From Streptomyces bottropensis ATCC 25435 (GTDB taxonomy: Bacteria > Actinomycetota > Actinomycetes > Streptomycetales > Streptomycetaceae), in assembly GCF_000383595.1 (NCBI RefSeq), contig NZ_KB911581.1, positions 3,292,265 to 3,356,264 of the forward strand: a stretch of 64,000 bases of DNA, read 5' to 3'. The notes beneath the pieces are model-generated. The model was not told the DNA's origin. It ran no database searches and saw nothing but the letters and a program-made list of their open reading frames with translations. The position numbers were made by a program, and so were the translations under genes. Of the stretch, positions 46,694-55,797 are shown piece after piece. How positions within the stretch are numbered: the stretch's first letter is position 1; each line of letters starts with the position of its first letter.

Positions 46694-48079
46694 CTACGCG
46701 GATGCGACTCCGGAGGGGACGGCGCTGAGGTCGAAGTCCTTGTTGCTGGCCAGGTCCAGGTACGGGAATCGTTCGACCGTGGCACGGATCGGCTTGATCC
46801 GTCCGCCGTGATCGCCCCAGTGCACGACGACCTCTGTGCCGATTTCACCGTGCTCCAGGTCGATCGTGGAGTGCGAGATCATCTCGCGGTAGTAGTAGGA
46901 GTACACCGCGACCGAGGAGACTCCGACCGGCTTGTCGTCCTTGGTGACCAGGTCGGCGTGACCGCCGGCGGGCGCCTGCGGCGAGGTGGGGAACTCGAAG
47001 TGCTTGTACTCCTCGCCGGGCTCGAACTGCGAGGCGAACACGTCGAGTACGTCCTCCTTGTTCCACCGCAGTACCACCGTCTTGCGGCGCCGGTTCGCGG
47101 CCTCGGCCTCCAGCGCCTCACGGCCGATGAAGTCGTGGTCGAACTTCGCCATCCAGCCCCAGTTCACCTCGAACGGGGTCCGCAACCGCGCGGTCATGTC
47201 CTTCGGATCGGCGCTGCCCGGCAACGGCCCCTCCACCTGCGACGGCGGCAGCGTGGCCCCGAACACCGGGTGGGTGACGAATCCGGGGTCGGCGAACGCG
47301 GCCGGCAGGAACGTACACCCCTGCTGCGGGAAGCCGCCCTCGGTGTGGTTGACCAAGTAGGTACGCCATCCGAGTCGCTTGAGTCCGAAGTCCTTCCCCG
47401 CCTGGAATACGGCGTCGAACACCGCCGGGCCGTGCTCGAGCGGTCCGCGCAGCTCGTACGCCAGGGTGCCTGCCATGCCGATCCGGGACAGCTCGATCTC
47501 CACCGACGTGTCGATCCCCGGGATGCTGACCTGCTTGACGCCCAGGAACTTCAGCGTGCGCAGCGGCTCATCGATGAGCCGCTCCAGGACCTGCAGGGAG
47601 GTTGGACCTGCGACCTGGAACACGAAGACGTCTCGAAGCCCGATCTCAACGTCCAGCCCCATCGACGGCGCCTTGTACAACGACCACGGCATCGCGGCGA
47701 ATTGGCGGAAGGAGTCCTCGCTGTCACGCACCGTGAGGCCGTGATTGGCGATGTACCCGCGTTCGTCGAGCATCACCAGATGCTTCGAGGTACCCACCGG
47801 CCACTTGTAGACGTTGTTGATGCTCAGCCGCGACAGGAACTCCTGCGCCTGCGGACCACTGAACGTGATCTCGGGCAACCCACTCAGGTTCGACGCCAGA
47901 TAGGCGGTCGTCTTCCACGACATCGACTCCTGCTTCCATCCGTCACCCTCCCAGATGTGCAGGCTGCCCAGGATGTTCAGGTACGTCGGGACATCCGGGT
48001 ACGCCGGAACGTCGTGGATGGCGACCAGCCCGGTCTCGCCCGGACCGCCGGGCCCCACAGCACTGCCGTTACCGCTCAT
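46694..48079 (-). CDS. ligM: LigM-type tetrahydrofolate-dependent O-demethylase (GcvT fold)
   Basis: 461 residues, longer than GcvT (~370) and the size of LigM/DesA-type vanillate, 3-O-methylgallate and syringate O-demethylases. The N-terminus MGWKQ-like GDGWKQESMSWKTTAYLASN, LSRLSINNVYKWPVG and VFQVAGPTSLQVLERLID show the aminomethyltransferase fold; YELRGPLEHGPAVFDAVFQAG and TEGGFPQQGCTFLP are the middle, and a C-terminal beta barrel ends the protein. THF accepts the methyl from a methoxyphenol. purU and folD beside it strongly support this. The exact substrate (vanillate, syringate, methoxyhydroquinone) is unknown. Confidence 0.82.
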   Translation of the reverse strand: MSGNGSAVGPGGPGETGLVAIHDVPAYPDVPTYLNILGSLHIWEGDGWKQESMSWKTTAYLASNLSGLPEITFSGPQAQEFLSRLSINNVYKWPVGTSKHLVMLDERGYIANHGLTVRDSEDSFRQFAAMPWSLYKAPSMGLDVEIGLRDVFVFQVAGPTSLQVLERLIDEPLRTLKFLGVKQVSIPGIDTSVEIELSRIGMAGTLAYELRGPLEHGPAVFDAVFQAGKDFGLKRLGWRTYLVNHTEGGFPQQGCTFLPAAFADPGFVTHPVFGATLPPSQVEGPLPGSADPKDMTARLRTPFEVNWGWMAKFDHDFIGREALEAEAANRRRKTVVLRWNKEDVLDVFASQFEPGEEYKHFEFPTSPQAPAGGHADLVTKDDKPVGVSSVAVYSYYYREMISHSTIDLEHGEIGTEVVVHWGDHGGRIKPIRATVERFPYLDLASNKDFDLSAVPSGVASA

Positions 48080-48160
48080 CGAACTAGCACCTTTCTCACG
48101 AACACGAAAACCTCTGGAACGCCGAGTCCCGGCTCGACGTCGGCGACGAACGGAGCAGTG

Positions 48161-49102
48161 TCACGCCTCGTCCTCGATCTGGTCGTAGCGCACCCCCTTG
48201 ACGCGCTCCATCACGGTCCGCAGCCGCTCGGGCTCACGACCTGTGAGCAGCTTCACGTGGTGGGACAGGAGCGCCTGATAGCCCTCGGCGACCGCCAGAT
48301 CGGCCGTCACCAGCTCGTCGCTGGCCCACATGTGTCCTTCGGAGCTGGGCGGCATGTCGGGGTCGTAGGTACGGGGCAGGCCGACGGAGTCGAAGAACGC
48401 CAGCCGCTCCTCCTCGGTCTGCGGCACGTAGGTGATCGGCGTTCCGTGCACCTCGGAGCCGATGCGCACGATGTCGTGCATGCTCAGCAGTTCGGGACCG
48501 GTGATCTCGTAAACGGCGCCCGCGTGCCGCTCGGATTCGCGCAGCACCGCGGCAGCGCTCCGGGCCACATCTCCCTTGGCCACCGGGGACAGGGAGCCCT
48601 GCCCACACGCCATCTCCAGCCGGCCGTTCTCCACGACGGAAGCGATCCAGATGTTGCTGACGATCTCGGCGTAGAGGTGGTTGCGCAGGAACGTGAACGT
48701 GATCCCGGAGGCCCGCAGGTCCTGCTCGGTTTGGTAGTGGTCCTTCGCCGACATGGCTGGGTTCCGCGGGTGCTGAACACCACCGACCGAGGGGTAGACG
48801 ATGTGGCGGATGCCCGCTCGCTGAGCAGCGGCGATGGCGTTGCGGTGCTCCGACACGCGTCGGCCGAGGTTGAGCCCGCTGATCAGGAAGAGTGTCTCCG
48901 CACCCTTGTACGCCGCATCCAGCGAGTCCGGGTCCGTGTAGTCGCCTTTCAGGACGGGGACGCCTTGGGCCACACGGTCGGCCAGCTTCTCGGGGGTGCG
49001 TGTCACAAGCGTCAGCTCGACGCCCGGGTCCTCGTCCAGCAGCAACCTCGTAACGCGACGCCCGAGGTCTCCTGAGGCACCGCTGATGACGATTCGGCTC
49101 AT
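48161..49102 (-). CDS. NmrA-like NAD(P)H-binding oxidoreductase
   Basis: 313 residues from ATG 49102 (GGAGAG upstream; the longer frame extends into noncoding DNA). Nucleotide motif VISGASGDLGRRVTRLLLD (about residues 4-22), GDYTDPDSLDAAYKGAETLF and FLRNHLYAEIVSN are typical of NmrA/QOR2-type short reductases, which often reduce quinones. In a cluster making hydroquinones this would be a good quinone reductase. It lies between the VOC dioxygenase and ligM genes in the minus-strand operon. Confidence 0.8.
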   Translation of the reverse strand: MSRIVISGASGDLGRRVTRLLLDEDPGVELTLVTRTPEKLADRVAQGVPVLKGDYTDPDSLDAAYKGAETLFLISGLNLGRRVSEHRNAIAAAQRAGIRHIVYPSVGGVQHPRNPAMSAKDHYQTEQDLRASGITFTFLRNHLYAEIVSNIWIASVVENGRLEMACGQGSLSPVAKGDVARSAAAVLRESERHAGAVYEITGPELLSMHDIVRIGSEVHGTPITYVPQTEEERLAFFDSVGLPRTYDPDMPPSSEGHMWASDELVTADLAVAEGYQALLSHHVKLLTGREPERLRTVMERVKGVRYDQIEDEA

Positions 49103-49293
49103 TGCTGTCTCTCCGCTTCCTTGGTTCTTCGATGACCCTGCCGAGGGCGTTTCTTGGCGACTCTGGGCCTTGTGGACGGATGCCGCCGAGATCACCAGTG
49201 CCAGCCACGCCGGTCCGGGCTCATGCAACGGCGCCCCGGCAGACGGGCCTGCGCCGCAGGATGTGACATGAGTGATCAGTGCTGAGGCGGGTG

Positions 49294-50499
49294 TCAGCCG
49301 AGCGGTCCCCAGAAGGTCTCGCCGCCGTAGGTGTCGGAGAGTGGTGTCAACGTCTCGGGCCACACACCGGCCTGGACCTTGCGACGTTCGTCCTTGTGCC
49401 GCACGCGGCCGTCCCAGCCGACCTGTTCCATGTAGTAGTACAGCTGCATCACGTGACCGTCGGGGGAAACCGCGTGGATCACGTAATCGACCCCCTGGTG
49501 GATCTCCTGCGGCAGGTCGATGAGCTTGACGCCCTTCTCCTCCAGGAACGTCTTCGCCGCACGGAGTTGCTCGTAGGAACCCACCTGCACACCGAAGGCG
49601 AGCAGTGTGCTCCCCTCCCGCGCCCCGAGCACACTGCGCAGTTCCAGAGGAAGGAGCGTCAGGCTGTGATGCTCGGTGTTCGCTCGCAGGAAGAGGACAC
49701 GGTGGCCGGCGACCGTGGACTCCTCGCTCTTTCGCAGGCCGAGTCGGTCGGTGTAGAAGCGCTCCGCGGCGTCGATGTCCTCGACGAAGATGCTCACCGG
49801 TCCGATGCGCACCGGTTTGAACGGCTGGGCGAGCAGGACGCCTCCGACGTCGTACGTCTTCGGCAGCTCGTCGACCCAGCGGTGCCCCGACGTCAGATCA
49901 ATGCCCGCGGCGCGGGCTTCGGCGAGCTCGGTCGACTCCGACTTGTACGGCAGTTCGGGGTGCTCGTTGAGCCACGGCCACGTCACCTCCGGCTTGCTCA
50001 GGCCGTCCCAGCCGACCTGCTCGATGCCGTACTCCAGTTCGTTGACGTGGCCGGTCGGGTCGGGGAAGTAGGTGTGCCAGTTGGAGCCGGGGTCGCGGCC
50101 GTAGCGTTCGATCTTCTGCCCGAGCTCGGCGAGCCAGATCCGCGCCTCGACGACCTCCCGGAGGCTGCCGACCTGCCAGGTGATTTGGTTGACCGTGATG
50201 TCGGCACGCGCCGGCGGTTCCATGTGCTCGATCCACGGGCGCGGCATGATCACGAGGGTGTGGTGGTCGCTGTTGTGCCGGAGAAAGAAGATGCGCGTGT
50301 CGGGGACGCCGTCGAGCCAGGGGCCCGGGTCGGTCTTCTGGACATCCAGCGTGTCGGCCACCGCGAAGCCGAGCAGGTCGCGGTAGAACGCGGCGGCCTC
50401 GCCGGTGTTGTCGACGCTGATGCCGAAGTGGTTGAGCCGCCGGATCTTGAAGGGACGCTCGTACAGGACGCCGCCGACGTTGAACTTCTTCGTGGTCAT
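49294..50499 (-). CDS. two-domain VOC-family extradiol dioxygenase
   Basis: 401 residues. Two related halves, each starting with the same pattern (NVGGVLYERPFK... and DVGGVLLAQPFK...). In the N-half the metal triad is complete: His24 (RLNHFGI), His79/80 (SDHHTLV) and Glu154/156 (GHVNELEYG). In the C-half the first His (RIGPVSI) and the Glu (HVMQLYYY) are lost. Catechol dioxygenases of this superfamily usually keep the active site in the C-half, so the arrangement is reversed. Fe(II) or Mn(II) ring-cleavage of a catechol or hydroquinone is likely. GAGG precedes the ATG. Confidence 0.82.
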   Translation of the reverse strand: MTTKKFNVGGVLYERPFKIRRLNHFGISVDNTGEAAAFYRDLLGFAVADTLDVQKTDPGPWLDGVPDTRIFFLRHNSDHHTLVIMPRPWIEHMEPPARADITVNQITWQVGSLREVVEARIWLAELGQKIERYGRDPGSNWHTYFPDPTGHVNELEYGIEQVGWDGLSKPEVTWPWLNEHPELPYKSESTELAEARAAGIDLTSGHRWVDELPKTYDVGGVLLAQPFKPVRIGPVSIFVEDIDAAERFYTDRLGLRKSEESTVAGHRVLFLRANTEHHSLTLLPLELRSVLGAREGSTLLAFGVQVGSYEQLRAAKTFLEEKGVKLIDLPQEIHQGVDYVIHAVSPDGHVMQLYYYMEQVGWDGRVRHKDERRKVQAGVWPETLTPLSDTYGGETFWGPLG

Positions 50500-50510
50500 G
50501 TGCTCTTTCC

Positions 50511-51521
50511 TCAGTCGGTCGGCTTGACGACTTCGTTGCGGATGGTGCCGATCAGGGCGGAGGAGACCTCCACGACGTCGCCGGGCTTGAGGAACAGCGT
50601 GTCCGGGGTGGAACCGTCCGCTTCCTGCTTGGTCGAGTCGACAGCTGTGCCCTTGGGCGTGCCGCTGGCGATCAGGTCGCCGGGCCACAGGGTCGTGTCC
50701 CTGGACAGGTGTTCGCCGAGCGCGGCGAAGGTGTGCACCATCGAGCTCGTGTTGCCGCTCTGGCGCACTTCACCGTTGACGCGGCACTCAACGGGAATGT
50801 CCTGCAGATCGGTTCCCTCGTTCACGACGATCCAGGGGCCGACCGTCGCAGAGGAGTCGAAGTTCTTCGAGTACGCGAAATCGGGACCGAAAGACCCGTG
50901 GTCCCTGACCGACCAGTCGTTGAACAACGTGAAGCCCCACACGTGTGAAGCGAAATCGTCGCCCTTGATGTCGCGACCGGCCTTGCCGATGACGACGGCG
51001 ATCTCCGCCTCATAGTCCAACCGCTCGGTACGTACCGGATAGCGCAGGGGATCGCCGCTCGCGGACACGGCACGGTGATCCTTGATGAAGAATTTCGGCC
51101 CGCCGGCCATGAGACGCCTGAGGGTGGCCTCGGTGTCCGCGCCAGAAGAGTTGTCAGCCGCGCTCTGCATGTGGTCGGCGAAGTTGGCGAGGGCGCAGAG
51201 GATCCTGGACTGGCCTTCGATCGGGGCGTGCAGCTTGACCTCGTCGAGTCCGAACCGGAGCTGCTCGCCTGCCACGCCACGAACGTCCTGCGCCTTGTCC
51301 GTCAGGTATTCCAGCGCAGCCCGGGCGCCGTCGAGGGCGCGCGCCCCCTCTTCGATGAACGCGTTGAGCTGGGCGGGCACGGCTGCGGCTGCCTCGACGA
51401 GCGGCCGGGCGGCATCCGTTGTTTCGGCCACGTATTTCGCGTACGCGCCGTTGATGTCGACGACGGTGTTCTCGTGCACCACACCGACCCGCCGGTCCGG
51501 ACCGAATACTGCGACCTTCAT
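50511..51521 (-). CDS. fumarylacetoacetate hydrolase-family protein
   Basis: 336 residues. The FAH metal site is visible: EAEIAVVIGKAGRDI (Glu residues about 195) and FTLFNDWSVRD (Asp about 225), with WPGDLIASGTPKG (about 295) shaping the substrate pocket. Family members split acylpyruvates, oxaloacetate or fumarylpyruvate after ring cleavage. It ends 11 nt before the dioxygenase start, so it probably hydrolyses that enzyme's ring-fission product. AAGGAG lies 5 nt before the ATG at 51521. Confidence 0.88.
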   Translation of the reverse strand: MKVAVFGPDRRVGVVHENTVVDINGAYAKYVAETTDAARPLVEAAAAVPAQLNAFIEEGARALDGARAALEYLTDKAQDVRGVAGEQLRFGLDEVKLHAPIEGQSRILCALANFADHMQSAADNSSGADTEATLRRLMAGGPKFFIKDHRAVSASGDPLRYPVRTERLDYEAEIAVVIGKAGRDIKGDDFASHVWGFTLFNDWSVRDHGSFGPDFAYSKNFDSSATVGPWIVVNEGTDLQDIPVECRVNGEVRQSGNTSSMVHTFAALGEHLSRDTTLWPGDLIASGTPKGTAVDSTKQEADGSTPDTLFLKPGDVVEVSSALIGTIRNEVVKPTD

Positions 51522-51576
51522 TTTTCTCCTTGTGTACTGGTGGAAAGCAGTGGGATTGACATGACGGATCGCCGGA

Positions 51577-51954
51577 TCACTTCGATTCGGGGTCGACACC
51601 GATCTTGTCGAAAAGGCGTCCGTCCGTGGGGGTGAGGCTGTAAATCGCGAGGCGCTCGATCTTTCCGTCGCGGACCGTGAAGAAGTCAGCGAGTGTCATG
51701 GTGTTCCCGTTGGCGATCAGATCGATCTCCACCGCGACGTTCTCGCCGTCCACGACGAACCGTTTGGGCGTCGGCTTCATCGCACCGGGCGCAAGGCCGT
51801 TCTCGTACATCCGTGTGATCGCCTCGGCCCCGGTCAATGTGCCCGCGGCGTTCTGGAGTACCGCGTCCGGCGCGAACAGGCCGCCCACGGCTTGCGGATC
51901 GGCCGCGGTGACGCCGTCGAAGTAGGCTTCGACGACATCGGCAGGACTCGTCAT
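51577..51954 (-). CDS. NTF2-like (SnoaL/ketosteroid isomerase fold) protein
   Basis: 125 residues, the size of one NTF2-fold domain: ADVVEAYFDGVTAADPQAVGG, LFAPDAVLQNAAGTLTGAEAI and later DFFTVRDGKIERLAIY. Such domains form a cone-shaped pocket in isomerases, dehydratases and lactonases, without fixed catalytic residues. The ATG at 51954 has GAAGGGACG before it. Lying between the ALDH and FAH genes, it may isomerise a pathway intermediate (for example maleyl to fumaryl type), but this is a guess. Confidence 0.78.
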   Translation of the reverse strand: MTSPADVVEAYFDGVTAADPQAVGGLFAPDAVLQNAAGTLTGAEAITRMYENGLAPGAMKPTPKRFVVDGENVAVEIDLIANGNTMTLADFFTVRDGKIERLAIYSLTPTDGRLFDKIGVDPESK

Positions 51955-51991
51955 GTCCCTTCGTCCCTTCTCGTTGTTCCTCTTGGTCGGA

Positions 51992-53470
51992 TCACGCCGG
52001 GAGGTACTTCGTCGAGGCGTAGACCGACTTGTACTCGAGGTAGGCGTTGATTCCCTCCGGCCCGAGTTCGCGGCCGATTCCCGAGTCCTTGTATCCGCCG
52101 AACGGCGCGCCGAGATCGAGGGTGTAGTAGTTGAGCCCGATGGTGCCGGTGCGTACGCGGCGTGCCACAGCCAGCGCCCGGTCCTCATCGGCGCTCCATA
52201 CGGAGCCGGCGAGACCGTAGTTGCTGTCGTTGGCGATCCGGACCGCGTCATCGTCGTCGTCGAACGGGATGAGCGCCATGACGGGGCCGAACACCTCCTC
52301 ACGGGCGAGCCGATCGGCGTTGTCGACATCGGCGAAGACGGTGGGTTGCACGAACCATCCCCGGTCCAGGTGATCGGGACGGCCACCGCCTGTGACGAGT
52401 CGAGCGTCCGAGTTCTTGGCGATCTCGATGTAGTTGAGAACGCGCTTCAGGTGCCCTTGGGTGGCCATCGGGCCCATCGTCACGGAGGGATCGAGAGGGT
52501 CTCCGAGCTGGTACGCGTCCGCGAAGCCCGCGACGGCGTCGACGACCTCGTCGTAGCGGGAGCGTGCGATGAGGATCCGTGACTGGGTCGTGCAGGTCTG
52601 GCTGTTGTTCAGGAAGGACGCGTTGTCCAGGCCGGCGAGCAGGGTCTCGACATCCCCGTCCTCGAGGAAGATCGCAGCCGACTTGCCGCCCAGTTCGAGG
52701 GTGACGCGGCGAATCAGCCGACCGCACTCCTGGCCGATGGCCCTACCGGCGTCGGTGGACCCGGTGAAGGCAATCTTGTCGACCAACGGGTGCGAAACGA
52801 GCGCGGCGCCGGCGTCGCGGCCACCGAGCACGATGTTCAGCACACCCTCGGGCAGCCCAGCCTCCTGGGCCGCATCGGCGAAGACGTACGAGTCGAGCGC
52901 GGTCTCCGGCGAGGGCTTCAGCACCACCGTGCAGCCGGCGGCGAGCGCCGGTGCGATCTTGAACATGGCGAGCACCTGCGGGAAGTTCCACGGCGTGATC
53001 GCGCCGACTACGCCGACCGGTTCGCGGCGGACGATCGTCGAACCGGCCTGGCTCGGGCGCACCTCCTCCAGCGGGAGGTTCTCGATGACATCGGCGTAGA
53101 TCCGCAGGAGCACGGCGGGCGCCCCGCCGTTCAGCATCTGCGAGAGCCCGATCGGCATTCCGTTCTCGCGACTGACCAGAGTCGAGGTGTCCCCGGCGCG
53201 CTTTTCGAGTGCGTCCGCGAACCTGCGCAGCACCGCGGCACGTTCGGCCGCCGTGGTACGTCCCCAGGGGCCCTCGTCCAGCGCACGTCGGGCGGCGCGG
53301 ACAGCGGCGTCGATGTCCGCTTCTGTGCCGAGCGCGGCGACGCCGATGCGCTCTCCCGTGGCGGCCTCGATCTGGTCCTGCAAGCGGTCGCCGCTTGGGT
53401 CGACCCATCCTCCATCGATGAAGAAGCGCTTACGGTCGAGGTCACTGGGCCGCTCGGCGGTGAGGGACAT
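51992..53470 (-). CDS. aldehyde dehydrogenase
   Basis: 492 residues, standard length. NAD-site GSTDAGRAIGQECGR, catalytic Glu in TLELGGKSAAIFLED (about residue 258) and catalytic Cys in NNSQTCTTQSRI (about 292). The C-terminus GAPFGGYKDSGIGRELG is typical. In this setting it could oxidise a semialdehyde or an aromatic aldehyde such as vanillin. The start has AAGGAG 7 nt upstream. Confidence 0.9.
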   Translation of the reverse strand: MSLTAERPSDLDRKRFFIDGGWVDPSGDRLQDQIEAATGERIGVAALGTEADIDAAVRAARRALDEGPWGRTTAAERAAVLRRFADALEKRAGDTSTLVSRENGMPIGLSQMLNGGAPAVLLRIYADVIENLPLEEVRPSQAGSTIVRREPVGVVGAITPWNFPQVLAMFKIAPALAAGCTVVLKPSPETALDSYVFADAAQEAGLPEGVLNIVLGGRDAGAALVSHPLVDKIAFTGSTDAGRAIGQECGRLIRRVTLELGGKSAAIFLEDGDVETLLAGLDNASFLNNSQTCTTQSRILIARSRYDEVVDAVAGFADAYQLGDPLDPSVTMGPMATQGHLKRVLNYIEIAKNSDARLVTGGGRPDHLDRGWFVQPTVFADVDNADRLAREEVFGPVMALIPFDDDDDAVRIANDSNYGLAGSVWSADEDRALAVARRVRTGTIGLNYYTLDLGAPFGGYKDSGIGRELGPEGINAYLEYKSVYASTKYLPA

Positions 53471-53695
53471 GTTTTCTCCTTGCGGTTACGTCGCTGACAT
53501 CACCCGTAAATAAAGGATGTTCCTTCGAAGCGGAGTTGACGATGCCGGGAAATTTCGCCCAGCGATTCACGTGATGCATGAAGGCGGGAAAGGCGAGTAG
53601 CGGACCCTCCGGCGGCATGGGTCGGCCGTTGCGGGCGGATCCATTCCATGGCGGATGAGGGCAGATCGCGCGCTGCCGGGGTACCGACCGGAGGG

Positions 53696-54514
53696 TCAGT
53701 CCGCGTTCCGCAAAATCGCCTGTGCCCGCGCAAGAACCGGCGCGTCGATCATGTGTCCGTCCACACGGACGGCTTCGCCGCCGGTGACGGATTCCGCAAC
53801 GCGGCGGGCCCAAAGGACCGCCTCCTCGTCGGGCCGGAACGCGGCGTGGGTGACCGGCACCTGCTTGGGATGTACGAGGAGTTTCGCCGTGAAGCCGATC
53901 TCACTCGCCCGTCTCAGGTCCCGGTCAAGGACCTCAGCGTCGTCCAACGCCGTAGTGACACCGTCGACGGGGCCTGGCAATCCGGCCGCCCTCGATGCGA
54001 GCACCAGTGACGAGCGGGCATGGAGCATCGTGCTCCAGCCGGTGCCGGCGCCCAGGTCGAGTGCGTAGTCGAGGTGCCCGAAGGCCAGACGGGCGACCCC
54101 CGGAGTGGAGGCGATGTCATGGACCCGCACCATGCCGGCCGCCGACTCGATCAAGGCGATCACTGGCGCGTCGGCAAGCTGGGCGGCGGCCGTCAAGGAC
54201 TCGGGCGAGTCGGCCTTCGGAAGCATCACTGCGACCAGCCCGGGGACGTCGGCCAGGGCTTCCAGGTCTGTGCTGAACAGTGCGCTCGACGGGTCGTTGA
54301 TCCGGACGCATGCACGCCCCCCACGCGACAGCCACGCGACCGCTGATGCGCGTGCACTGTCCTTCCGGTTTGCCGCGACCGCGTCCTCAAGGTCGATCAC
54401 CACCAGATCAGTGCCGGATTCGGCCGCCTTGTCGAAGCGGCCCGGGTGATCGCCAGGCACGAAAAGAAGCGACCTCGCCGTCTGTACGGCACCCTCCGGA
54501 TCCCCGTGCGTCAT
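53696..54514 (-). CDS. CitE/HpcH-family lyase (citramalyl/malyl-CoA lyase-like)
   Basis: 272 residues. Conserved segments: RSLLFVPGDHPGRFDKA (about residues 14-30), DLEDAVAANRKDSA (acid pair about 41), APVIALIESAAGMV (metal-binding Glu about 124) and FGHLDYALDLGAG (Asp about 150). KLLVHPKQVPVTHAAF ends the barrel. Family members split citramalyl-CoA or malyl-CoA to acetyl-CoA plus pyruvate or glyoxylate. Its start overlaps the CoA-transferase stop (ATGA), supporting a CoA-ester cleavage route. Confidence 0.85.
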   Translation of the reverse strand: MTHGDPEGAVQTARSLLFVPGDHPGRFDKAAESGTDLVVIDLEDAVAANRKDSARASAVAWLSRGGRACVRINDPSSALFSTDLEALADVPGLVAVMLPKADSPESLTAAAQLADAPVIALIESAAGMVRVHDIASTPGVARLAFGHLDYALDLGAGTGWSTMLHARSSLVLASRAAGLPGPVDGVTTALDDAEVLDRDLRRASEIGFTAKLLVHPKQVPVTHAAFRPDEEAVLWARRVAESVTGGEAVRVDGHMIDAPVLARAQAILRNAD

Positions 54515-55698
54515 ACGGATCGCCCACCCCGACCATGGCTGTCGGTGAACTCTGCCGTCGGCAGGACTCCGAACTCGGCAAGCACGGCATCGGTATGCTC
54601 GCCCACTTCAGGAATGCGGCCCATAACCGGATCGGCGCCCACAAAAGTCGCCGGCGGAATGAGTGCTCGTAGCGTCCCGGCCGGAGATTCGTATTCCCTC
54701 CAGCGTCCTCGTGCCCATAGTTGCGGATGATTCGCCAGACCGGCCATGTCTCGCAGCAGGGCGTTGGCGATGCCCGCGGCCTCAAGGCGTTCCGCGACCT
54801 CCTCGGCCGTGCTTTCACGAAATGCCCGCTCGATCTCGACCTGTAGCTGCGCGCTGTGCTCCACCCGCGACGAGTTCCGTATGAACCTCGGGTCGGAGGC
54901 GAGTGCCGGCTCACCGAGGATCCGCTCGCAGAATGTGGCCCACTCGCGCTCGTTCTGGATTCCGAGGAAGACCTGCTCGCCGTCACCGCAGCGGAACGGT
55001 CCGTATGGAGCGATCGCCGCGTGCCGTGCACCTGTGCGCGCCGGCGGCGTTCCTCCGTACATCGCGTAGTTGAGTGGAAAGCCCATCCATTCGGCGAGCG
55101 CCTCCAGCATCGAGATCTCGATCGTGACGCCCTCGCCTGTCCGGTCTCGCTGGATGAGTGCGGAGAGGATGCCGGAGTAGGCGTACATGCCCGAGGCGAT
55201 GTCCGCGATGGAGATGCCGACCTTGGAAGGTATGTCCTCGGTGCCGGTGATGGAGACCAGACCGGCCTCGCACTGTACGAGCAGGTCGTATGCCTTCTTA
55301 TCGGCATACGGTCCGTCGCCGCCGTAGCCGGAGATCGAGACGTGGATGAGGCGAGGGTTCATCTCTCGCAATGCTTCGGCGCCGAGCCCGAGCCGCTCAG
55401 CCGCGCCAGGGGCGAGATTCTGGACGAAGACATCGGCGCGGCCCACCAGAGCCGCAACGGCCGACCTGCCGTGGTCGCTCTTCAGATCGAGCGCAACCGA
55501 CTCCTTCGTTCTGTTGAGCCAGACGAAGTGGCTCGCAAGCCCGCGGACGGTTTCGTCGTAACCGCGGGCGAAATCACCGACGCCGGGACGCTCGATCTTG
55601 ATCACTCGCGCTCCGAGATCAGCCAGCTGGCGCGTCGCGAATGGCGCGGCGACGGCCTGCTCGAGGGAGACGACGACGAGTCCGTCGAGGGGGTTCAT
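54511..55698 (-). CDS. CaiB/BaiF-type (family III) CoA-transferase
   Basis: 395 residues. PLDGLVVVSLEQAVAAPFAT (about residues 3-22), ADLGARVIKIERPGVGD (about 27), LDLKSDHGR and the catalytic Asp in ADKKAYDLLVQCEAG (about 155) are all family landmarks. It moves CoA between carboxylic acids. Candidates in this setting are mesaconate, itaconate or an aromatic acid with succinyl-CoA or acetyl-CoA as donor. ATG at 55698 follows AGAAGGA. Translationally coupled to the CitE-like gene. Confidence 0.88.
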   Translation of the reverse strand: MNPLDGLVVVSLEQAVAAPFATRQLADLGARVIKIERPGVGDFARGYDETVRGLASHFVWLNRTKESVALDLKSDHGRSAVAALVGRADVFVQNLAPGAAERLGLGAEALREMNPRLIHVSISGYGGDGPYADKKAYDLLVQCEAGLVSITGTEDIPSKVGISIADIASGMYAYSGILSALIQRDRTGEGVTIEISMLEALAEWMGFPLNYAMYGGTPPARTGARHAAIAPYGPFRCGDGEQVFLGIQNEREWATFCERILGEPALASDPRFIRNSSRVEHSAQLQVEIERAFRESTAEEVAERLEAAGIANALLRDMAGLANHPQLWARGRWREYESPAGTLRALIPPATFVGADPVMGRIPEVGEHTDAVLAEFGVLPTAEFTDSHGRGGRSV

Positions 55699-55797
55699 GC
55701 CGAATTCCTTCTCTAGTCGCGAGATCGCGTCCCGCGTCGAGCGCTCCACTGGAGGTTGCGCGGCCGCAGCGGTCGAAAATTGCCGACGCGGACGCCT

